Source: Bremerella sp. TYQ1
GTDB taxonomy: Bacteria; Planctomycetota; Planctomycetia; Pirellulales; Pirellulaceae
Assembly: GCF_020150455.1 (NCBI RefSeq)
Contig: NZ_CP083740.1
Span: 1,798,001-1,862,000, forward strand
Length of the DNA stretch: 64,000 nt
Direction of reading: 5' to 3'
Position numbers and translations under genes: made by a program. Numbering within the stretch: position 1 is the first letter of the stretch; each line of letters opens with the position of its first letter. Positions 16,476 to 26,129 of the stretch are shown one piece after another. A model generated the notes under the pieces. It searched no databases, was not told where the DNA came from, and worked only from the letters and a program-made list of their open reading frames with translations.

Positions 16476-18008
16476 TTACTCAAGCCACACTTTGACTTCG
16501 CGCCGCGGATCGCTCAACTCGAAGACGCTCCCCGGCGCGTAACCGCGTCGACGAACATCGGCTGTGATCTGCTGTAAGTCAATTTTTTCCTCCTGGATTC
16601 GGCTCAGCGTTTCTTCATCCAGGAATTGCTCCAAGCGATCAATCGCTGAGGCAGCCAATGTGACATTGGCTTTCAATCGGCCGTTGCGTGAGACTTGAAC
16701 CTTCAATCGCTGAGCAATCGTGGCGAAATCTTCGCCTGCGATTTTTGGAAGGACGAGTGCATTCAATTCCTTTTGATACTCTTGCAAATACCGCTCGATT
16801 GCTTGGCCCCACAAGACCTTCGTATCTAGGCCCTTCAAATAGTTGACGATGCCCTGAAAAGCTCGCAGAACATAGATTAAACGAGGCGGCCCTGCAATCC
16901 GGAAATTCATTCGGTCCTCGCCCAGCACGTCGTTTAAGCGTTCGCTAAGTGACCAGCGCCGTGTGTCGTATGGATGATCAACGCAGAACGGCTCGAGCAA
17001 CACGCGACAAAGCGCCGGCAGCCTTGCAGACATAGGCTGCAACAAATCAGGCTCAAATCCTAACATCGTGAGCAGCGGTAGAGGCGATTCATCCTGCTGG
17101 CGTGTTGCGCGGATTAATCGCAAGAGAGCCAAGCGTTCAGAGTCATCCATTCGATAGACCGAACCAAAGTCGTAGAGTACGATCTTAGGTCCATCTTCCG
17201 TCCGCTGAAATCGGACGTTACCTGGATGCAAATCGGCGTGCAACTGACCAAAGCAAAAGACGCTTTCCAAGAACCAAACCAACAACCGGCGTCCCAATTC
17301 CCGACGCTGATCACTTGGCCACGTTGCTGTGACTTGCTGCCATGTCTCTCCGTCGATCCACTGCGAAACGAGAACGTTCTCGCAGCTTAATTCTTCGTCA
17401 ACGTGAGGAACGATCACCCACGGGTTTTGGCCTGGCCCTACGGCAAATGCTTTCTGCGCTTTTGCTTCCAGTTTGTAATCGAGTTCCTCCTCGAGCCCTT
17501 GCAAAATCGTCGTTCGGTATCCGTCGAGATCGAAGCCTTGGGATAGATTACCAAATGGTTTTGCCAACCAACCTAGCGAATGGAGATCTGCCAACACTGC
17601 CTGACGAATGCCTGGATATTGGATCTTGATGGCAACTTCGTGACCTGTTGAGAGCGTCGCATGATGCACTTGTCCCAGGGAAGCTGCTTTGCCGGCGGGA
17701 TTAATCTGCTGAAACAACGATTCGGGGTCGGTCTCCCAGGCTGCTTCCAAGACCGATCGCATCGTCGACCAAGGAAGTGGCTCCGAAGATTCGTAGAGCG
17801 AATCAAACGCATTGCTGTCGGTGTCGCTGCTACGAAACGCAATCATCTGCCCCATCTTCTGAGGCAACCCTCGCAGTTTGCCGAGGCGCTGTGCCACCAA
17901 ACATTGAGCGGCATGCTTTGCTTTTCCTTCTCGCGAAAAACGCAGCTTGACGGTTTCTTTTGCAAGCTGAGCGTAGTCCCAAGTCCGTCGAATCGATTGA
18001 GTCGGCAT
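16476..18008 (-). CDS. ABC1/AarF/UbiB-family atypical kinase
   Basis: 510-residue ABC1-family kinase-like protein; relatives (UbiB, COQ8) support quinone biosynthesis. The family KxGQ motif is GLPQKMGQMIAFRS; the Ala-rich loop region is PAGKAASLGQVHHATLSTGHEVAIKIQYPG with the ATP lysine; the catalytic loop is FGQLHADLHPGNVRF and the metal motif VLYDFGSVYRM. The C-terminal 150 residues are less conserved. No ubiquinone genes lie nearby, so the assignment stays at family level. It is downstream of the chemotaxis operon but separated by a terminator. Confidence 0.88.
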   Translation of the reverse strand: MPTQSIRRTWDYAQLAKETVKLRFSREGKAKHAAQCLVAQRLGKLRGLPQKMGQMIAFRSSDTDSNAFDSLYESSEPLPWSTMRSVLEAAWETDPESLFQQINPAGKAASLGQVHHATLSTGHEVAIKIQYPGIRQAVLADLHSLGWLAKPFGNLSQGFDLDGYRTTILQGLEEELDYKLEAKAQKAFAVGPGQNPWVIVPHVDEELSCENVLVSQWIDGETWQQVTATWPSDQRRELGRRLLVWFLESVFCFGQLHADLHPGNVRFQRTEDGPKIVLYDFGSVYRMDDSERLALLRLIRATRQQDESPLPLLTMLGFEPDLLQPMSARLPALCRVLLEPFCVDHPYDTRRWSLSERLNDVLGEDRMNFRIAGPPRLIYVLRAFQGIVNYLKGLDTKVLWGQAIERYLQEYQKELNALVLPKIAGEDFATIAQRLKVQVSRNGRLKANVTLAASAIDRLEQFLDEETLSRIQEEKIDLQQITADVRRRGYAPGSVFELSDPRREVKVWLE

Positions 18009-18039
18009 GGCTTCGTGTTACCTGTTCGCCTAAAGAAAA

Positions 18040-18069
18040 AGCGGAGCGATCCATTGATCTCACTCCGCT
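18040..18069 (-). terminator. Terminator of the chemotaxis operon
   Basis: AGCGGAG (18040-18046) pairs with CTCCGCT (18063-18069), with an inner GATC/GATC pair. Read on the minus strand it is followed by TTTTTCTTT. It lies between cheC and the ABC1 kinase gene. Confidence 0.7.
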
Positions 18070-18142
18070 AATCTTTATCGACGATCAGTCTTGTCCGCCC
18101 CAACTCCTGGCGTGACGTTTCCGGTTGTAGGGAAAAAACGAC

Positions 18143-18751
18143 CTACTTGGGAACTGACCGCAATGTTTCACGCATGGCTGGATCTGGAATGAACAGAATC
18201 TGCCAGTTCAACTCCTCACTACCTTGCAGGAAAGTTGTTTGGCAAATCAATACATCACCCGCGTCCTGGATCTGATCCATCAAGGCTTGCTGCAATACGC
18301 AAACGCCGTAGTCTTGCAGGAAGATAGGTGGCGAGGGCACAAATTCGCAGTTCACCAATCGGGCAATGGCGTTGAAATAAGCACACCCCAGAATATTGCC
18401 CGTTTCGTTCAGAGCCGATTTTTCGAGATCGGACCATTCCGGGTCGGTCGAAACTTCTTGTTTGAATAGCGATGCGGCAAGCCCTCGACCGTTTTCTTCG
18501 TCAAACGTCAAGATCATCGTCCCGCCGGCGTCTCCTTCGATGGTTAACACGACCATCGTGAGAAGTTCCATGCCGAGATCGAATTCCTGCGAAACCATTT
18601 CCAAAGGGATTTCGCGAACGCAATCGAGCGAAAGCGAAACCTTTCCCCCGGTCCATACGCTCATCGCTTGCGAAGCTTCATCGGTTGCCGCTTGAAATAC
18701 GTTTTGCAGCAAATTCAATTGAATCGAATGTTCGTTGCTGGTGATTTCCAT
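18143..18751 (-). CDS. cheC: CheC/CheX-like chemotaxis phosphatase
   Basis: 202-residue protein of the CheC-FliY-CheX fold, which dephosphorylates CheY-P. One active-site helix is clear: WSDLEKSALNETGNILGCAYFNAIARLVNCEFVPSPP, with the E-x2-N pair and the Pro about 22 residues later. The corresponding first-half helix reads ELLTMVVLTIEGDAGG without the pair, so there is one active site. It is last in the operon cheW-MCP-cheR-cheA-cheC, 12 bases after the cheA stop, with AAGGA upstream of its ATG. CheX-like rather than CheC is possible. Confidence 0.78.
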   Translation of the reverse strand: MEITSNEHSIQLNLLQNVFQAATDEASQAMSVWTGGKVSLSLDCVREIPLEMVSQEFDLGMELLTMVVLTIEGDAGGTMILTFDEENGRGLAASLFKQEVSTDPEWSDLEKSALNETGNILGCAYFNAIARLVNCEFVPSPPIFLQDYGVCVLQQALMDQIQDAGDVLICQTTFLQGSEELNWQILFIPDPAMRETLRSVPK

Positions 18752-18763
18752 AGGGGGCGGTCC

Positions 18764-21700
18764 TTAATGAGTTGCGAGTTCGGCCTGGCTGCGAACTGCC
18801 AAGTCGATCACGGCGGCAGGATCGAGGATCAACGCAACACGGCCATTTCCAAGCACGCAAGCGCCGGCGATTCCCTCGACATTATGGTAATTTTCTGCGA
18901 GCGATTTCACGACAACGTCTTCTTCGCCGAGAATCCCGTCGACAACTAGGCCAACTTCACGACTGTCGTTACGAATGATGATCATCGTCACATCGCCAGG
19001 CGAATTCGCGGCATCGTGGTTCTCGCTCCAATCGAACGTGTCCCGCAGTTCCACGACAGAGACCGGTCGACCTCGAACCATTGCGGTCTGCTTGCCATGA
19101 ACTGTCCGTAGTTCGTCGCGGCGGAAGCAAACAATCTCGACGATCGATTCGACCGGAATCGAGAACAGATCTCCGTCGATCCGTGCCATCAAGCTTGGCA
19201 AGATGGCCATCGTGAGAGGAAGCTTGATCGTGAAGACGGTCCCTTCGCCATGCTTGCTGTCCACTTCGACAACACCGTTGATGGCTTCGATCTTGGCTCG
19301 CACGATATCCATACCCATGCCGCGGCCAGAGATTTCCGTGATCGCTTCTGCCGTGCTAAAGCCAGGCTCCCAGATCAATTGATAAATCTGCTGATCGGTC
19401 ATACGTTCTGCATCGATCGCGGTAACAAGCCCTTTTTCGACTGCCTTTTTAGAGATCTTCTCTCGGCTAAGTCCGCGGCCGTCGTCATTAACTTGAATAA
19501 CAATGCTGTTTCCGCGATGGAATGCATTGAGCGTGATCGAACCGCATTTCGGCTTCCCAGCCGTGACACGATCTTCTGGCGACTCAATGCCGTGATCGGC
19601 CGAGTTACGGACCATATGAATGAGCGGATCGCCAAGCTCGTCGATCATTCGCTTGTCGAGTTCAGTTTTCTCGCCGTTAATTTCCAGTGCGATCTCTTTG
19701 CCATTGGTTCGGGAAATATCACGAACCACTCGGCGGAAACGACCGAAAAGTGGACCGATCGGAACCATTCGCGTATCCATGATCGTCTTTTGAATGCCGT
19801 CCGTGACGCGATCCAACTGATGAACTGCATCAAAGAAACTGGTCATTCCGGTGCGGATGGCATCCATGCGTCGCATTTCTTTACCGATCGCGGCAAGGTT
19901 TTGTTGAATCTTGCGAACTTGAGCATGAACACTGCTAAGCTCTTTGAAATCCTTTTTGCTACCTTCGCCGGCATCGCTTAGCAGCTTTTGGCAAAGCAAA
20001 TCGGTCGAGTCCATCCATTGTTGACACTGCTTATGCGGAACCGCGTCACGCAAGTTTTCGCCTAGCTGATTGAAGCGAGCCTTGCTGATTACCAACTGAC
20101 CTGCGAGATTCATCAATTGATCGAGACGTTCGATATCGACCCGCAGCGTTTCAGCAGGTTTCGCATGAGATGTTTCCGCTGGTTTGCCATTAGGTGCCGC
20201 GGCGGCAACTGGTTTATTGGCCGGGACAGAAGCGACCGGGGCAGGAGACGCCGCGACAACAGCCGGTACTGTCTCTTGCTGAACAAGTCCTTCTACCAGC
20301 TTTTCTGCTTTCGCCACGGTCTCTTCGACAGGCAGCGCCTGCTGAGGGGCAACTTGTGGCAATTCCGGCTCCAGCTCGATATCAACACGCGACAGTTCCT
20401 TGAGCTGAACTTCCTCGACGCCTGAGACGTTTAGTAAACTTCGGATTTGATGATCTTCGATTTGCGTGATCATACCGATGACCATTCCGGAGATTTCGGT
20501 CATCGACTCTAACCGACCGCGTTCTGGCAACGTCAGCAGGACGGTGCCTTGCCGGGCGATCTTTTCGCACAGCAGTTGAGCTTTCAAGCCCACTAAAGGA
20601 ACGTTCGCGGTCAAGCGAATATGGGCAACGACCAGGCGAGTCTTCTCATCTTTCCAGTGATCCGCCGCAAGACGCTGCAGTTCCTGTTCATCGATCGCAA
20701 GCGGAACCGATTCGGTCTTGGTCTCCTCGACCGCTTCCGACGCATTCTCTTCCAGGCTTTGACATTCCATCTCGGCGGTCATCAGCTCGCTGGCACATGC
20801 GGCAAAGTCGACTTCCACGACCTCTCCGGAACGTAATCCTTTCAGGTATGCGCGAAGCGTATCGGCTCCACTGAGAACGGCATCGGTGAGAAACGGATCG
20901 AGGACTTTGCCGGCGTCTCGTTGTCGCTGCAAAATATCTTCCATGATATGAGCCAGCTTGGCAGGGCGATTAAGTCCAATCGATGCGGCCGAACCCTTAA
21001 TACGATGGGCCGTGCACATCAATGTGCGAACGGCTTCTTGTTTTTGCGAGCTGTCGGAGTCGAGAAGTACATCGACCATTTCGTCGAGCGACATCTCGGT
21101 TTCATCGAGAAAGATCGCAAGATACTTCGTCGGAACTTCCGCCTCGTCATAAACTTCCGCGAACATTTCAGTGCAGTCCACTGGTTGCTTCGCGATCTCT
21201 TCGGTAGCGATATCTTGCTGAGTTTCCATGTCGTTCATATCCCGTACCGAGGTTGGATCTGGTGTGCTCTCAGCGATTGCCGCGAGATCGTCGAAGGCAC
21301 CGTCGACGTCGCCTTGTTCGCCTTGCTGCTTGAGTGCTCCGCCGGTTTCAAGTACCTGCGTGATGGCCTGAAGCTGTTGTTCGCAGTCCAGATCTTCCGA
21401 CTGCGTTTCACGCAAACAATCGATCAGCTCGCTCAAGCGGTCTACAGAAGCGTAGACAACATGGACGACGTGATGATCAATATGCAACTGGCCGCGGCGA
21501 GCTGCATCAAAGACATTTTCAATGTTATGTGTCAGCCCGTTGATTCGCGGGAGGCCCAGCATCGCGGACAAGCCCTTGATGCTGTGAGCGGAACGAAACA
21601 TGTCGTTCAGCAATGTTTCGTCTACAGCGACATTTGCGGTCGCTTCGTCTTGAACCCAACTTTCCAGGTCCATCAAACGCTCGTTGATTCGTTCAATCAG

Positions 21701-21775
21701 CTGGGTAGATTCGTCGAGAAAATCTGCCAGGAGATCGTCCGAACAATCGTCGCGAAGTGCCGTGTCATCTGTCAT
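18764..21775 (-). CDS. cheA: Chemotaxis histidine kinase CheA with two Hpt domains
   Basis: 1003-residue hybrid-length CheA. Hpt1 spans about residues 12-125 with His64 in SAHSIKG; Hpt2 spans about 205-320 with His257 in CTAHRIKG. A middle region (about 370-470) holds a P2-like fold, then a Pro/Ala linker. The dimerisation domain begins RVDIERLDQLMNLAGQLVIS; HATPase motifs are HMVRNSADHGIE, VNDDGRGLSREKI and ITEISGRGMGMDIV; the C-terminal CheW-like domain starts at MARIDGDLFSIPVESIVEI. It autophosphorylates in complex with CheW and the MCP, and signals to CheY. The second Hpt is uncommon and may serve a second regulator. Confidence 0.95.
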   Translation of the reverse strand: MTDDTALRDDCSDDLLADFLDESTQLIERINERLMDLESWVQDEATANVAVDETLLNDMFRSAHSIKGLSAMLGLPRINGLTHNIENVFDAARRGQLHIDHHVVHVVYASVDRLSELIDCLRETQSEDLDCEQQLQAITQVLETGGALKQQGEQGDVDGAFDDLAAIAESTPDPTSVRDMNDMETQQDIATEEIAKQPVDCTEMFAEVYDEAEVPTKYLAIFLDETEMSLDEMVDVLLDSDSSQKQEAVRTLMCTAHRIKGSAASIGLNRPAKLAHIMEDILQRQRDAGKVLDPFLTDAVLSGADTLRAYLKGLRSGEVVEVDFAACASELMTAEMECQSLEENASEAVEETKTESVPLAIDEQELQRLAADHWKDEKTRLVVAHIRLTANVPLVGLKAQLLCEKIARQGTVLLTLPERGRLESMTEISGMVIGMITQIEDHQIRSLLNVSGVEEVQLKELSRVDIELEPELPQVAPQQALPVEETVAKAEKLVEGLVQQETVPAVVAASPAPVASVPANKPVAAAAPNGKPAETSHAKPAETLRVDIERLDQLMNLAGQLVISKARFNQLGENLRDAVPHKQCQQWMDSTDLLCQKLLSDAGEGSKKDFKELSSVHAQVRKIQQNLAAIGKEMRRMDAIRTGMTSFFDAVHQLDRVTDGIQKTIMDTRMVPIGPLFGRFRRVVRDISRTNGKEIALEINGEKTELDKRMIDELGDPLIHMVRNSADHGIESPEDRVTAGKPKCGSITLNAFHRGNSIVIQVNDDGRGLSREKISKKAVEKGLVTAIDAERMTDQQIYQLIWEPGFSTAEAITEISGRGMGMDIVRAKIEAINGVVEVDSKHGEGTVFTIKLPLTMAILPSLMARIDGDLFSIPVESIVEIVCFRRDELRTVHGKQTAMVRGRPVSVVELRDTFDWSENHDAANSPGDVTMIIIRNDSREVGLVVDGILGEEDVVVKSLAENYHNVEGIAGACVLGNGRVALILDPAAVIDLAVRSQAELATH

Positions 21776-21833
21776 GACTGTGCCCCGAGTTTGCCAATCA
21801 ATTCACTGCATCTTACGAAGTTGTTACGCGTGC

Positions 21834-22661
21834 TTACTTGCGACGATAAAGCCACGGATGAAGGCGATCGAAGCCATCCATCAGCTCACTGATACCTTCT
21901 GCCGCCCCTGCAACGAGGTAGCTACCAGGCTTCATCGCTTGCTCGACGTTCTTCATCACTCGCTTTTTGGAGTCGGTGTTGAAGTAGATCAAGACGTTTT
22001 TCAGAAACACCAGATTGAAGGGTGCTTCCTTTAAACGATCCAAAAGATTGTGCTGACGGAACTTCGTCATCGCACGAAGCTTCGTGTTCGGCTCCCAAAG
22101 GGAAGCTCCACCCACTTGCGTGAAATAACGTCGCTTTAAATCATCGGGCACAAGCCGCATGGCTCGTTGATTGAATTTTGCTTCGTTCGCTTCTTGAACC
22201 GCTCCAACACCGATATCCGTCCCGAGAATCTGAACTCGCCAAGCAGCCGGATTGCGAAGTCCATCCGCAATGCATGTAGCGATCGTGTATGCCTCGTCAC
22301 CGGTACTACAGGCGGCCGACCAAACACGAAGCGTGCCGCGGGCCTCTTTTTGAAGCTCGGGCAAGTAAGTGTTGCGAAGCCAGTTCCAGTTCGATTCGTC
22401 CCGAAACAGGTAGGTTTCGTGCGTGGTTACTTCCTGCAAAAAGCCATCCCATTCGGCATGGGTTGTCGGCAGCTTTTTGAGAAAGTTAAAGTAAGCCTCG
22501 AAATCAGCGATGCCAGTTTCTTTCAGGCGTCGACGAATGCGATTGGAAAGCAACTGCTTCTTCGCTGGTGAAATCTCGATACCAGCTACGTCATAAATCA
22601 TCTTTGCATAACGACGCATTTGATCGTCAGTAACTTGCGCCGTGGTAAGAAGCCCCGTCAT
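21834..22661 (-). CDS. cheR: CheR-type MCP methyltransferase
   Basis: 275-residue SAM-dependent glutamate methyltransferase that methylates chemoreceptors. The N-terminal helical domain reads MRRYAKMIYDVAGIEISPAKKQLLSNRIRRRLK; the SAM site is TLRVWSAACSTGDEAYTIA (GxExYS type); NLVFLKNVLIYFN is the conserved post-I motif. ATG 22661, preceded by AAAGGA, is taken over an upstream in-frame start at 22709. No TPR extension. No cheB methylesterase gene is in this cluster. Confidence 0.92.
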   Translation of the reverse strand: MTGLLTTAQVTDDQMRRYAKMIYDVAGIEISPAKKQLLSNRIRRRLKETGIADFEAYFNFLKKLPTTHAEWDGFLQEVTTHETYLFRDESNWNWLRNTYLPELQKEARGTLRVWSAACSTGDEAYTIATCIADGLRNPAAWRVQILGTDIGVGAVQEANEAKFNQRAMRLVPDDLKRRYFTQVGGASLWEPNTKLRAMTKFRQHNLLDRLKEAPFNLVFLKNVLIYFNTDSKKRVMKNVEQAMKPGSYLVAGAAEGISELMDGFDRLHPWLYRRK

Positions 22662-22757
22662 CCTAAATTCCTTTTTGAGTAATCGTTTCTGCCCAAACGA
22701 AAGTCGCATCGCCTCGCATACAACTCGCGAGACGATGCAACTGCATTCCTAGTTCGC

Positions 22758-24479
22758 TCAGATTTGGAACCGGCTGACCAGTTCGCGAAGCATGGTGGCC
22801 TGGGCCCCCAGTTCTTCGCTGCTCGAAGCCATTTCTTCCGAGGCTGCTGCCGATTGCTCGGTGACACCGGAAACCTGCTGAATTGCTCCAGCGACTTCAT
22901 TGGCGTTTTGAGCCTGTTCAACGGTTGCCGTTGCAATTTCGGAGATCTTATCGGCCGTCGAGCTGACTCCGCTGATGATCTTCTCCAGAGCGGCACCCGT
23001 TTGAGCACTGAGCTTGGAACCATCTTGGACGCGTTGAGTCGACTCTTTAATCAGCGAAGAAATTTCCTTAGCAGCTTCGCTCGATCGTTCGGCCAGCTTA
23101 CGGACTTCGTCAGCAACGACAGCAAAACCAAGACCATGTTCACCGGCCCGAGCCGCTTCGATTGCGGCGTTCAACGCGAGCAAGTTCGTTTGGCTGGCGA
23201 TCTCGGAAATGACTTGAATGATTTCACTGATCTGTTCCGAAGAAGTCTTGATCAGCTCCATCGCTTCAATCGACTTCTGAACGGCCGTACCGCCTTCTTC
23301 AGCCATGGTGCTGGTGTCGCCAGCCATACGATTGGCTTCACTGGCGTTGTCTTTCACAGAGTCAATGCTGCGGGTCAATTCTTCAATCGAAGCACTCATT
23401 TCTTCGACCGAGGCACTTTGGGTTTGAGCCCCTTGAGCCAGATGCTGCGAGTTTTCTGCGATCACCGAAGCACCTTCAGCGAACTGCATGCCGCTGTCGA
23501 CAACCTGGCTGATGATGTCACGCAGATCGGCGATCATGCGATCGATACCTCCAGCAAGCTGACCGATCGCGTCTTGAGATTCCAATCCGGTTCGCTTAGT
23601 CAAGTCGCCTTCGGCAGCGGCCTGGACGACGGCCAGAATTTGATCGACGTTGCGTCGCAGTTCGACTTGCTCTTCACGATCACGTTCTGCACGAGCTTCT
23701 TCAGCTTGTTGAGCTTTGACTTGCTCGGTGACCAGCGACCAAGCCACCATAGGCCCGGTGTAATTGCCATCTTTATCGAAAATGGCACTGGCCTGAAGAT
23801 CGAGGTATTCACCTTCGATCTCGATTTGAGTTTCGATAGGCAGGTTGCTCGGATCGCCCAGCAAACGTCGTTGGTGAGCTGGATTCTTATGGAAGATGTC
23901 GTACGAAGCGCCGACAATCTTGGCCACAGGCACCGGCAGAATATGCTCGATGCTTCGCAGCGTCTTTTCCGAAGCAGGGTTCATGTAGGTAATGGTTCCG
24001 TTCAAGTCGGCCAGCAAGATATTGATCGGAGCGTTTTCAACGATCGCCGTCTTTTCGGCAGCGGAAGCTTCCAAACGTCGCTTCTCAGTAATGACTTCCC
24101 ACGTCACCATTGGGCCCAGATAGGAACCAGCTTCATCGTACGTAGCGGAAACCAGCAAGTCGGCTGTTTGATCGCCGATCTCAATGTTCGTTCGTACCGG
24201 AAGGTTTTCAGGGTTGCTCAGGACGCGACGTTGATAGGCGGGGTCTTTGTGGAAGATGTCGATGCTTTGGCCAATCACTTCTTCCGGCTTGCAGGGAAGG
24301 TAAGCGGCGAGTGTGCGAAGTGTATTGACACTGGCTGGATTGACGTAAGTGATGTTGAGATCTTTGTCTGCCATCATGATGTTGATGGGCGAGTTTTCAC
24401 TCATCGCTTTGGCGATCGACAGTTCACTTCGGAGATCTTGGACGTTTTCGTTATTCTGAGCAGTTTTATTTGCGGTCAT
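22758..24479 (-). CDS. Soluble methyl-accepting chemotaxis protein with two PAS domains
   Basis: 573 residues and no transmembrane segment, so a cytoplasmic receptor. Two homologous PAS domains (about 27-130 and 148-255) share the pattern [19 protein letters not shown] / [19 protein letters not shown] and [13 protein letters not shown] / [18 protein letters not shown]-like helix pair follows (about 275-325), then the long coiled-coil signalling domain with the canonical tip [40 protein letters not shown]. It likely senses redox, oxygen or a small ligand. The C-terminus SRFQI lacks the CheR-tethering pentapeptide. It sits between cheR and cheW. Confidence 0.92.
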   Translation of the reverse strand: MTANKTAQNNENVQDLRSELSIAKAMSENSPINIMMADKDLNITYVNPASVNTLRTLAAYLPCKPEEVIGQSIDIFHKDPAYQRRVLSNPENLPVRTNIEIGDQTADLLVSATYDEAGSYLGPMVTWEVITEKRRLEASAAEKTAIVENAPINILLADLNGTITYMNPASEKTLRSIEHILPVPVAKIVGASYDIFHKNPAHQRRLLGDPSNLPIETQIEIEGEYLDLQASAIFDKDGNYTGPMVAWSLVTEQVKAQQAEEARAERDREEQVELRRNVDQILAVVQAAAEGDLTKRTGLESQDAIGQLAGGIDRMIADLRDIISQVVDSGMQFAEGASVIAENSQHLAQGAQTQSASVEEMSASIEELTRSIDSVKDNASEANRMAGDTSTMAEEGGTAVQKSIEAMELIKTSSEQISEIIQVISEIASQTNLLALNAAIEAARAGEHGLGFAVVADEVRKLAERSSEAAKEISSLIKESTQRVQDGSKLSAQTGAALEKIISGVSSTADKISEIATATVEQAQNANEVAGAIQQVSGVTEQSAAASEEMASSSEELGAQATMLRELVSRFQI

Positions 24480-24624
24480 TTTCTAAAACTCGTAATTCTC
24501 GATGCATGAAGGAAATTGCCCCATCCCTTGATTTGCTTGTGCTCCTGCGTGTCGCAATCTGCTTCACATAGAAGCCCGATTGACGGTTGTCATGGTCCGA
24601 GCAGGTGCCCGGTCAGCACGACGC

Positions 24625-25143
24625 TTAAGCGTGCGTAAGTTGCTCGGTATCGGTCTTGCCGAGAATTTTGTCGATATCGAGCAAAATCAGCAGACGCTTG
24701 TCGAGCTTCACCAGGCCGGTGAGATACTCGCGGCCCAGACCAGCAACGGTCGGCGGCGGAGAGGAAATTTGATCTTTCGAGATACGCAAGACTTCACTGA
24801 CTGCGTCGACAATGATGCCGACCGTCTTACCACCCACGTTCATAACCATGATCCGTGTTTCGTCGGTGGGCTGTTGTTCTTGCAGGCCGAATCGGAGTCG
24901 CAAATCGACGATTGGAATAACCGTGTTGCGAAGGTTGATCAAACCTTTGATGTATCCAGGCGTTTGAGGAACACGAGTGATCTCGCCCATCAGGATGATT
25001 TCCTGAACGCGGGTGATCTCGATCCCGTACTCTTCCTTGGCAAGCTGGAAACTGACCAGCTGCATCGAGTTCAAGCCTTCGCGCCGCTGCGCTTCATGGC
25101 CGGAACGCTCTTCTAACTTCAAGTCTTCAGTAGTAACGGACAA
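24625..25143 (-). CDS. cheW: Chemotaxis coupling protein CheW
   Basis: 172-residue CheW: LVSFQLAKEEYGIEITRVQEIILMGEITRVPQTPGYIKGLINLRNTVIPIVDLRLRFG is the standard double beta-barrel core, and VGIIVDAVSEVLRI and GREYLTGLVKLDKRLLILLDIDKIL complete it. It links the MCP to CheA. A 26-residue charged N-terminal extension is present if translation starts at TTG 25143, which has a GGGAG site eight bases upstream; ATG at codon 27 is the alternative. First gene of the minus-strand chemotaxis operon. Confidence 0.93.
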   Translation of the reverse strand: MSVTTEDLKLEERSGHEAQRREGLNSMQLVSFQLAKEEYGIEITRVQEIILMGEITRVPQTPGYIKGLINLRNTVIPIVDLRLRFGLQEQQPTDETRIMVMNVGGKTVGIIVDAVSEVLRISKDQISSPPPTVAGLGREYLTGLVKLDKRLLILLDIDKILGKTDTEQLTHA

Positions 25144-25665
25144 AGCTCTGTCTCCCGATCATCGCTGGAACCAATGTTCTCGAGATCCGCTGCCCCGAGA
25201 TTCTCGGGCGGGACAACCATGTCCGTTATTTGTTTTCCTTCACGTTCGGATAAAACGCTTCGAGTCAGATGTAGCCAGCCCCTACGTTCCTGACACGTTT
25301 CTCGTATAAAGGTCGGTTAGTGAAAGAGAAAAGTTTGGTCAAGCCGTGAATTTTCCCCAGTCATTTCGGACTGCCTGTCTACCGTAGGCGGAACAAACGG
25401 TACAGCCGGAACGAAATAGCCGCGTGACGAGCAAATCGAGAGAAACTCTTAGTTGCCAAACGAATAAAAGTCAGTTCAGAAGCGGGCAATTTCTAAGAGC
25501 TGAGCTTTCCTAATACGCTTGACCAATTTATGAAAACTTATCAACGTTCATTTGACGCCTGCAGAGCGTGCCCTATCGTTCGGTAGAAATTTCATTTCCC
25601 ATGGACCATTCTCCACCGGCCTCTTCAGGCCGAGAGGGCAGGCACTAACAGGAGCTAAACGAATC
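25144..25665. other. Divergent control region cheW / cheY
   Basis: A 520-base gap without a credible gene. It holds the cheY promoter (25552-25579) and leader. The part next to cheW is rich in short runs but shows no clear sigma28 or sigma54 element that I can recognise. Confidence 0.4.
25552..25579 (+). promoter_or_regulatory. Candidate cheY promoter
   Basis: TTGACG, a 16-base spacer and TATCGT. It would give a leader of about 80 bases before cheY. Matches are five of six and four of six to the housekeeping consensus. Confidence 0.4.
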
Positions 25666-26028
25666 ATGGCTGTACGCGTACTTGTCGCCGACGACTCCAG
25701 CACAATGCGAAAGATCATTCTCCGTTCCCTTCAAGCTGTCGGCGTGCCAAACGCTGTTGAAGCAGCTGACGGTGAAGAAGCGGTCAAGATGTTCAAGCCA
25801 GGCGAGTTCGATCTCGTACTGACCGATTGGAACATGCCAGGCAAAAGCGGCTTGGAAGTGATTCAAGAGATCCGCAAGATCGATGCGGATGTCAAAATCA
25901 TGATGGTGACGACCGAAGCAGAAAAGTCGCGCGTCATGGAAGCCATTCAAGCAGGTGTTTCCGACTACCTCGTGAAACCATTCACCGCTGACACACTCCG
26001 CGAAAAGCTGGAAAAGCACGGCTGCTAA
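25666..26028 (+). CDS. cheY: CheY-type response regulator
   Basis: 120-residue single receiver domain. The acidic pair is VLVADDSS, the phospho-acceptor Asp is in LVLTDWNMPGKSG, the switch Thr is in IMMVTTEAEKS, and the Lys is in DYLVKPFT. No output domain, so a CheY that would act on the motor or a partner. ATG 25666 follows AGGAG by ten bases. It is transcribed away from the rest of the chemotaxis genes, from its own likely promoter. Confidence 0.93.
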   Translation: MAVRVLVADDSSTMRKIILRSLQAVGVPNAVEAADGEEAVKMFKPGEFDLVLTDWNMPGKSGLEVIQEIRKIDADVKIMMVTTEAEKSRVMEAIQAGVSDYLVKPFTADTLREKLEKHGC

Positions 26029-26065
26029 GTGCTGCTTTGCCGGAACATAGCAATACAAAACAACG

Positions 26066-26098
26066 AAGGCGACACGTCCCCATGGGCATGTCGCCTTT
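26066..26098. terminator. Terminator after cheY
   Basis: AAGGCGACA (26066-26074) pairs with TGTCGCCTT (26089-26097). It lies between two convergent genes and the ends read TTTAA on plus and TTCGTTGTTTTG on minus, so it could serve both. Confidence 0.7.
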
Positions 26099-26129
26099 AA
26101 TCATTTCGAATGAACGTAAATACCAAGGG

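Noticed and set aside
19250..19981. 243-residue plus-strand frame inside cheA
   Set aside because: Antisense shadow of a conserved kinase; no ribosome site or recognizable domain.
22764..24509. 581-residue plus-strand frame antisense to the MCP gene
   Set aside because: A by-product of codon bias in the real receptor gene; the product is Phe/Arg-rich with no motif.
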